A DNA stretch of 10,915 nucleotides from Ignavibacteriota bacterium. Its GTDB lineage: Bacteria; Bacteroidota; Ignavibacteria; Tepidaquicellales; Tepidaquicellaceae. Made by a program: the position numbers and the translations under genes. Position 1 is the first letter of the stretch. Each line of letters starts with the position of its first letter. Shown here in pieces: positions 7,110 through 10,915 of this stretch. The notes under the pieces are model-generated. The model did no database searches, was not told the DNA's origin, and saw only the letters and a program-made list of their open reading frames with translations. The stretch spans positions 657-11,571 of the forward strand of contig PMIW01000139.1 in the NCBI GenBank assembly GCA_003158365.1, given 5' to 3'.

Positions 7110-7541
7110 TTGATAAAGAAACACTACGAAAGTTACATCATAGTTGATGGAAATTACGAAGATAATGTAATTGAAGAAATTATAAAGAAATACGATGCAT
7201 TCTTCAAGAAAAACGAAGTCGAAATAAAAAACATCGACAAAATCGGTAGGAGAAGAATGGCTTACCAGATAAAAAAGAAACAAAATGGCTTTTATATTTG
7301 TTTTGAATTAATAGCTAAGCCGGATGTAATTGCAAAGCTTGAAAGAACTTATAAACTTGATGAAAACATAATAAGATATCTTACCATTGAAATGGATAAG
7401 AAGACCTTGAAAGAAAAAGATGATTACCTGAAGAAGAGAACAATGATGGCGGAAGCAGCAATTGAAAAGGAAAATAAACCGGTTGAAAATTCGGAAGTTA
7501 CTGCTGAAGCGAAAGCTGAAGCAAAACCCGAAGCAAAATAA
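7110..7541 (+). CDS. rpsF: Ribosomal protein bS6
   Basis: This 143-residue protein contains the full bS6 fold in residues 1-100: KKHYESYIIVDG opening strand, DKIGRRRMAYQIKKKQNGFY (43-62) and YKLDENIIRYLTIEMDK. It binds the central domain of 16S rRNA in the 30S platform as a partner of bS18. After about residue 110 it carries a charged low-complexity tail with PVENSEVT (124-131) and a triple EAK unit at the end; the tail resembles that of bL9 encoded downstream. The start must be TTG at 7110: the in-frame TAA at 7101 leaves no ATG or GTG before the conserved start of the protein. There is no Shine-Dalgarno sequence. It is the first gene of the cluster with ssb and rplI; rpsR, its usual partner gene, is missing here. 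Confidence 0.96.
   Translation: MIKKHYESYIIVDGNYEDNVIEEIIKKYDAFFKKNEVEIKNIDKIGRRRMAYQIKKKQNGFYICFELIAKPDVIAKLERTYKLDENIIRYLTIEMDKKTLKEKDDYLKKRTMMAEAAIEKENKPVENSEVTAEAKAEAKPEAK
7503..7538 (+). repeat. Three tandem 12-bp units at the 3' end of rpsF
   Basis: Three successive near-copies of GCTGAAGCRAAA (the last beginning CCC) encode (A/P)EAK three times, right up to the stop codon. This is a slippage-prone in-frame repeat that can lengthen or shorten the bS6 tail without breaking the frame. Confidence 0.7.
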
Positions 7542-7604
7542 ATAGTGTTTTTTATAATACAAGATTTATCAATTAATTAATTAAAAACAAATAATATTTT
7601 ATTT

Positions 7605-7609
7605 GGAGG
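7605..7609 (+). promoter_or_regulatory. Shine-Dalgarno GGAGG for ssb
   Basis: GGAGG lies six bases before the ssb ATG at 7616, an ideal distance. With the methyltransferase, ssb is one of only two genes here with a strong site, while rpsF just upstream has none. Confidence 0.8.
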
Positions 7610-7615
7610 AAAATC

Positions 7616-8071
7616 ATGGCTGAATTCAAGATGCCCGAATTAAATTCTGTAGTTATAGCCGGGAATTTGACTAAAGATCCGATTTTTAGACAGACGACAA
7701 ACGGTACTCCGGTGGTTAATTTTTCAATCGCCAGCAACAGAAGATTCAGAGATAAAAATGAAGACTGGAAAGAAGATGTGTGCTACGTGGGAGTCGTTGC
7801 GTGGAATCGTTTGGCTGAAAGCTGCAGGGATAAATTAAGAAAAGGTAATGCGGTTCTGGTTGACGGTGAATTGCAAAGCAGAACTTTTAAAACTGAAGAC
7901 GGAAATAACAGAACAATCGTAGAAATCAAAGCAAGAAGAATCCAATTCCTTAATAAGAGAATGGGCGGAAACGGTGAACATGTTGCACAGGATGAACCAT
8001 CGACATTTACTGATGATAGTTTCGATTCATTGTTGTCACCCGAGGATACCGATTTATTACACGAAAAATAG
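7616..8071 (+). CDS. ssb: Single-stranded DNA-binding protein SSB
   Basis: This is a 151-residue SSB. The OB-fold covers residues 9-114: NSVVIAGNLTKDPIFR, the TPVVNFSIASNRRF strand, the DNA-stacking aromatics around WKEDVCYVGVVAWN (51-64) and LVDGELQSRTFK. It coats single-stranded DNA in replication, recombination and repair. The acidic C-terminal tail is short and ends DTDLLHEK. It lacks the usual acidic tip finishing in Pro-Phe that docks partner proteins such as RecO, PriA and exonuclease I; the Asp/Ser-rich stretch TDDSFDSLLSPED precedes it. The stop is clear and no frameshift would recover a tip. It sits between rpsF and rplI, the normal cluster position, 74 bases after rpsF with its own GGAGG. 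Whether it is the cell's only SSB cannot be seen from here. Confidence 0.95.
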   Translation: MAEFKMPELNSVVIAGNLTKDPIFRQTTNGTPVVNFSIASNRRFRDKNEDWKEDVCYVGVVAWNRLAESCRDKLRKGNAVLVDGELQSRTFKTEDGNNRTIVEIKARRIQFLNKRMGGNGEHVAQDEPSTFTDDSFDSLLSPEDTDLLHEK

Positions 8072-8101
8072 ATCTAAATTTTTAAAAACCGAATTTAAAA
8101 C

Positions 8102-8130
8102 AGGGTGGGTTTTTAACCACCCTTTGTATT
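8102..8130 (+). terminator. GC-rich hairpin between ssb and rplI (terminator or attenuator)
   Basis: AGGGTGG (8102-8108) pairs with CCACCCT (8117-8123) in a perfect 7-bp stem with an 8-base loop. The tract after it (TTGTATT) is T-rich but broken. It stands where rpsR would lie in the standard cluster. No promoter is evident between it and rplI, so rplI probably depends on read-through; partial termination or mRNA processing here would set the bL9 level separately. Confidence 0.6.
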
Positions 8131-8154
8131 ATATTTAAAAAATCGTTAGGAAAA

Positions 8155-8667
8155 ATGAAAATTATATTAAAACAAGAACACGATATATTAGGCGCTATCG
8201 GAGAAATAAAAGAAGTTAAAGACGGATATGCGCGCAATTATCTTATTCCAAGAGGAATAGCTGTTACAGTTACACCTGCGAATTTAAAAACATTCGAAGA
8301 AGTTAAAAAACAAAAAAGCAGAAAAGTCCAGAAGGAGATCGATGTAGCCAATAAGCTTTCTACCGATTTGACTAATACTGTGCTTACCGTATATGTAAAA
8401 ACCGCTGAAGATGAAAAGATTTACGGTTCAGTTACTGCCCAGACGATTTACAATATGCTGAAAGAAAAAGGATATGAAAATATCGAAAGAAAAAAGATTT
8501 TACTGCCTGAGCATATTAAAACACTCGGCGAACATTTTGTGGATATTAAACTGCATGCAAATGTAACCGCAAAAGTAAAAGTAATTGTTGAAAAAGAAAA
8601 AGAACCTGAAACAGAAGTTCCGGTGGAAAATAATACAGAAGTTACTCCGGCCGCAGACAGCAATTAA
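8155..8667 (+). CDS. rplI: Ribosomal protein bL9
   Basis: This is a 170-residue bL9. The N-terminal rRNA-binding domain (1-52) has MKIILKQEHDILG, VKDGYARNYLIPRGIAV and the start of the long connecting helix. The helix continues through KKQKSRKVQKEIDVANKL, and the C-terminal domain ends at about 146 with VKVIVEK. bL9 is normally about 150 residues; the extra 20-odd form an acidic tail with PVENNTEVT (156-164), much like the bS6 tail. bL9 sits at the base of the L1 stalk and helps frame maintenance. The start codon has only a weak AGGA three bases upstream. It is the last gene of the rpsF cluster and is separated from ssb by a hairpin rather than by rpsR. Confidence 0.96.
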   Translation: MKIILKQEHDILGAIGEIKEVKDGYARNYLIPRGIAVTVTPANLKTFEEVKKQKSRKVQKEIDVANKLSTDLTNTVLTVYVKTAEDEKIYGSVTAQTIYNMLKEKGYENIERKKILLPEHIKTLGEHFVDIKLHANVTAKVKVIVEKEKEPETEVPVENNTEVTPAADSN

Positions 8668-8689
8668 TTTGAGCTAATGAGTTTGAACC

Positions 8690-8723
8690 AATCCATCCCG
8701 ATGTTATCGGGATGGATTTTTTT
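8690..8723 (+). terminator. Strong intrinsic terminator after rplI
   Basis: A perfect 13-bp stem (8690-8702 with 8706-8718) with a GTT loop leads directly into T residues up to 8723. It ends the ribosomal cluster 22 bases after the rplI stop and separates it from korA. Confidence 0.93.
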
Positions 8724-8744
8724 ATTTTCGCTTTTTATATGTAC

Positions 8745-8775
8745 TTGAAATAGCATTCTAATATAAGTATTTTTA
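8745..8775 (+). promoter_or_regulatory. Candidate korAB promoter
   Basis: TTGA (8745-8748), a 19-base spacer and TATTTTTA (8768-8775) match the rpsF promoter in both elements and in spacing. Transcription would begin near 8782, giving an AU-only leader of about 24 bases before the korA ATG and no Shine-Dalgarno sequence. Confidence 0.52.
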
Positions 8776-8805
8776 AGAAAATATTTTTTTATATAAATAA
8801 AAATC

Positions 8806-10686
8806 ATGGACGAAAAATCAACACTTGAAACTAACGAAATACCTGTGAATGGAAATTCCAAAGCAGAGATTAAATCAGTATCCGATGTGACCATTAGGTT
8901 TGCAGGCGATTCCGGCGACGGTATGCAGCTTACAGGAACCCAGTTCTCCGATGCTATTGCGGCTGAGGGAATGGATATGGGAACGATTCCCGATTATCCG
9001 GCGGATATACGCGCTCCCGTAGGTTCATTATACGGAGTGAGCGGTTATACGATTCACTTCTCGAGTCATGATATTCATACACCCGGCGACCAGGTCGATG
9101 TGCTTGTTGCTATGAACCCCGCCGCATTAAAAGTTAATTTAAAAGATTTAAAAAAACATGGTATAATAATAGCAAATTCGGATTCATTTGATAAAAAAAA
9201 TCTTGACCTTGCCGAGTTTGCGGAGAATCCGCTTGAAGACGGTTCACTCGAAGGATACAGCGTTTACGAAATCCCGATAACCAAATCCACGCTTGAAGCA
9301 TTAAAAACTATGAACCTTCCGCCAAAAGCGGCTCAAAGATGCAAAAACTTTTTTGCACTCGGAGTTGTGTACTGGCTCTATAATAAAAAATTCGATTTTA
9401 CTTTAAACTGGCTTGAAGAAAAATTTGCAAAACAACCCGAGATGATTGAAGCAAATTCAAGAGTATTGAAAGCCGGATATTATTACGGTGAAACAACGGA
9501 AATATTTACTATAAAATTTGAAGTGAAACCTGCGGATTTACCTACAGGTGTTTACAGAAACATAAACGGAAATGAAGCTGTGGCTCTCGGACTTGTTGCA
9601 GGTGCAGCAAAAGCAGGCCTGCAGTTATTCCTCGGAAGCTATCCCATAACTCCTGCTTCCGAAATTATGCAGAATCTTTCCAAGTATAAAAGATGGGGCG
9701 TTAAAATGTTTCAGGCTGAAGACGAAATCGCGGGAATCTGTACTGCAATAGGCGCTTCTTTTTCAGGTTCGCTCGGCGCTACATCCACAAGCGGTCCCGG
9801 TATGGCTTTGAAATCAGAAGCAATCGGACTTGCCGTTATGGCAGAACTTCCTCTTGTCATAATTAACGTGCAAAGAGGCGGACCTTCTACAGGTTTGCCG
9901 ACTAAAACAGAACAATCTGATTTATTCCAGGCAATGTACGGAAGAAACGGCGAATGCCCCGTTCCGGTTCTTGCTGCAAGCTCTCCCTCTGATTGTTTTA
10001 CAATGACTGTCGAAGCAGTAAGGCTTGCTGTAAAATATATGACTCCAGTAATTTTACTTTCGGATGGTTATATCGCACAGGGCGCTGAACCGTGGAAAGT
10101 CACGAAGTTCTCCGATTTACCGGAAATGAAAGCTGTGTTCAGAACAAACAGCGACGGATTTTTCCCGTATACAAGAAATGAATTTCTTGCTCGCCCGTGG
10201 GTGAAACCCGGAACCAAAGGACTCGAAAACAGAATCGGAGGTCTTGAAAAACAAAACGTTACGGGTAATGTCAGCTATGACCCTGAAAATCACCAGTTGA
10301 TGACAAATTTAAGGGCAAAGAAAATAAAAAGAATTGAAAACGATATCCCCGAACTCGAAGTAATTGGCGATAAAACCGCGGAATTACTTGTGGTCGGATG
10401 GGGAAGCACAGGCGGCGCAGTTGCTACTGCTGTGGAAAATCAGCTTGCCAAGGGAAGAAAAGTTGCTTATGCCGTGATGAGATATATGTTCCCAATGCCG
10501 AAAAATACTCATAAAGTATTAAAGCAATTCCCGAAAATATTGATTCCTGAAGTTAATAACGGACAGCTCAATAAGCTTATCCGCGCTGAATTTTTAATTG
10601 ACCCGATTTCATATACGCAGGTAAAAGGATTACCGCTTAAAGCCCGCGAAATTGAAAACAAGATTGAAGAAATTTTAAAAGTTTAA
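8806..10686 (+). CDS. korA: 2-oxoacid:ferredoxin oxidoreductase, fused gamma-alpha subunit (KorA)
   Basis: This 626-residue subunit, with KorB, oxidatively decarboxylates a 2-oxoacid, most likely 2-oxoglutarate to succinyl-CoA, reducing ferredoxin; the reverse reaction serves the reductive TCA cycle. The N-terminal gamma domain (about 25-230) has RFAGDSGDGMQLTG (31-44) and PDYPADIRAPVGSLYG. The alpha domain begins with GNEAVALGLVAGA (255-267), YPITPASE (279-286) and QAEDEIAG (303-310). RGGPSTGLPTKTEQ (357-370) and QAMYGRNGE (375-383) are typical of the KorA branch. A C-terminal domain starts with GWGSTGG (531-537). Gamma-alpha fusion at about 600-630 residues is usual in this branch. 2-Oxoglutarate is favoured by family resemblance, but other 2-oxoacids are not excluded. 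It forms an operon with korB, 17 bases downstream, under its own promoter. Confidence 0.95.
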   Translation: MDEKSTLETNEIPVNGNSKAEIKSVSDVTIRFAGDSGDGMQLTGTQFSDAIAAEGMDMGTIPDYPADIRAPVGSLYGVSGYTIHFSSHDIHTPGDQVDVLVAMNPAALKVNLKDLKKHGIIIANSDSFDKKNLDLAEFAENPLEDGSLEGYSVYEIPITKSTLEALKTMNLPPKAAQRCKNFFALGVVYWLYNKKFDFTLNWLEEKFAKQPEMIEANSRVLKAGYYYGETTEIFTIKFEVKPADLPTGVYRNINGNEAVALGLVAGAAKAGLQLFLGSYPITPASEIMQNLSKYKRWGVKMFQAEDEIAGICTAIGASFSGSLGATSTSGPGMALKSEAIGLAVMAELPLVIINVQRGGPSTGLPTKTEQSDLFQAMYGRNGECPVPVLAASSPSDCFTMTVEAVRLAVKYMTPVILLSDGYIAQGAEPWKVTKFSDLPEMKAVFRTNSDGFFPYTRNEFLARPWVKPGTKGLENRIGGLEKQNVTGNVSYDPENHQLMTNLRAKKIKRIENDIPELEVIGDKTAELLVVGWGSTGGAVATAVENQLAKGRKVAYAVMRYMFPMPKNTHKVLKQFPKILIPEVNNGQLNKLIRAEFLIDPISYTQVKGLPLKAREIENKIEEILKV

Positions 10687-10703
10687 ATTTAAATCTTAAA
10701 AAA

Positions 10704-10915
10704 ATGGCTGAATCAAATAAAGATAATACAAAAACCGAAAACATATTACCAATATACACGGCAAAAGATTTCACTTCCGACAGGGATGTACGCTGGTGTC
10801 CGGGCTGCGGAGACTATTCCGTGCTTGCTCAGGTGCAAAGGTCCTTCCCGCAGATTATCGGCGAGAAGAAAGAAAAATTTGTTGTCATTTCGGGAATTGG
10901 ATGCTCGAGCCGCTT
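10704..10915 (+). CDS. korB: 2-oxoacid:ferredoxin oxidoreductase beta subunit (KorB), partial at right edge
   Basis: The first 70 codons of the thiamine-diphosphate-binding beta subunit are present and run off the window; they are too short to appear as a closed ORF. The start ATG GCT GAA follows korA by 17 bases in an A/T-only spacer without a Shine-Dalgarno. The conserved block DVRWCPGCGDYSVL places Cys32 and Cys35, the first two ligands of the [4Fe-4S] cluster. SGIGCSSR (63-70) adds Cys67 and begins the ThDP-binding fold. The full subunit is normally about 330-350 residues. Together with KorA it forms the 2-oxoacid:ferredoxin oxidoreductase. Confidence 0.93.
   Translation, partial: MAESNKDNTKTENILPIYTAKDFTSDRDVRWCPGCGDYSVLAQVQRSFPQIIGEKKEKFVVISGIGCSSR

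Noticed and set aside
7308..7562. Minus-strand Phe/Cys-rich frame over the rpsF 3' end
   Set aside because: Its composition is the mirror image of the Lys/Glu-rich bS6 tail, which explains the open frame.

Overview
The window is AT-rich bacterial chromosome with dense housekeeping genes. It looks like a member of the Bacteroidota/Chlorobiota/Ignavibacteriota group, perhaps Ignavibacteria-like (inference from composition and gene content; a 16S gene or marker tree would decide). The signs are: promoter-like pairs of the Bacteroidota type (TTG near -33 and TAnnTTTG near -7), starts that mostly lack a Shine-Dalgarno sequence, a secreted M28 peptidase with a signal peptide ending in a TAQQ-like site, a fused gamma-alpha KorA followed by KorB, and tRNA genes with no encoded CCA.

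Layout. Positions 1-133 hold at most the last codons of an upstream gene and the promoter of a tRNA-Pro(GGG) gene (134-207), which ends in a clean intrinsic terminator. A class I SAM-dependent methyltransferase (444-1250) follows, with a perfect AGGAGG ribosome binding site that most neighbours lack. Next come radC (1414-2124) and a CbpA-type DnaJ co-chaperone that has to start at TTG (2263-3213), then tRNA-Leu(GAG) (3340-3422). On the minus strand, 6981 down to 3458 is a tight three-gene operon: a RhaD-type class II aldolase, a secreted carboxypeptidase-Q-like M28 peptidase and an APC amino-acid permease, with gaps of 12 and 5 bases. The last two make sense together as extracellular peptide breakdown and amino-acid uptake. 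The aldolase has no rhamnose genes around it.

From 7110 the plus strand carries rpsF (bS6, TTG start), ssb and rplI (bL9). This is the widespread rpsF-ssb-rpsR-rplI cluster, but rpsR (bS18) is absent; the 83 bases between ssb and rplI hold a GC-rich hairpin instead. A very strong terminator closes the cluster. A separate promoter then starts korA-korB, the 2-oxoacid (probably 2-oxoglutarate):ferredoxin oxidoreductase; korB runs off the right edge.

No CRISPR array, transposase, phage gene or obvious defence system is present, and I see no whole undescribed system. The points most worth a second look are the missing rpsR, a near-identical tail motif shared by bS6 and bL9, three promoters with identical geometry (TTGA-N19-TATTTTTR), the mix of strong and absent Shine-Dalgarno sites together with forced TTG starts, an SSB without the usual DDDIPF-type tip, and the orphan RhaD homologue in a peptide-use operon.
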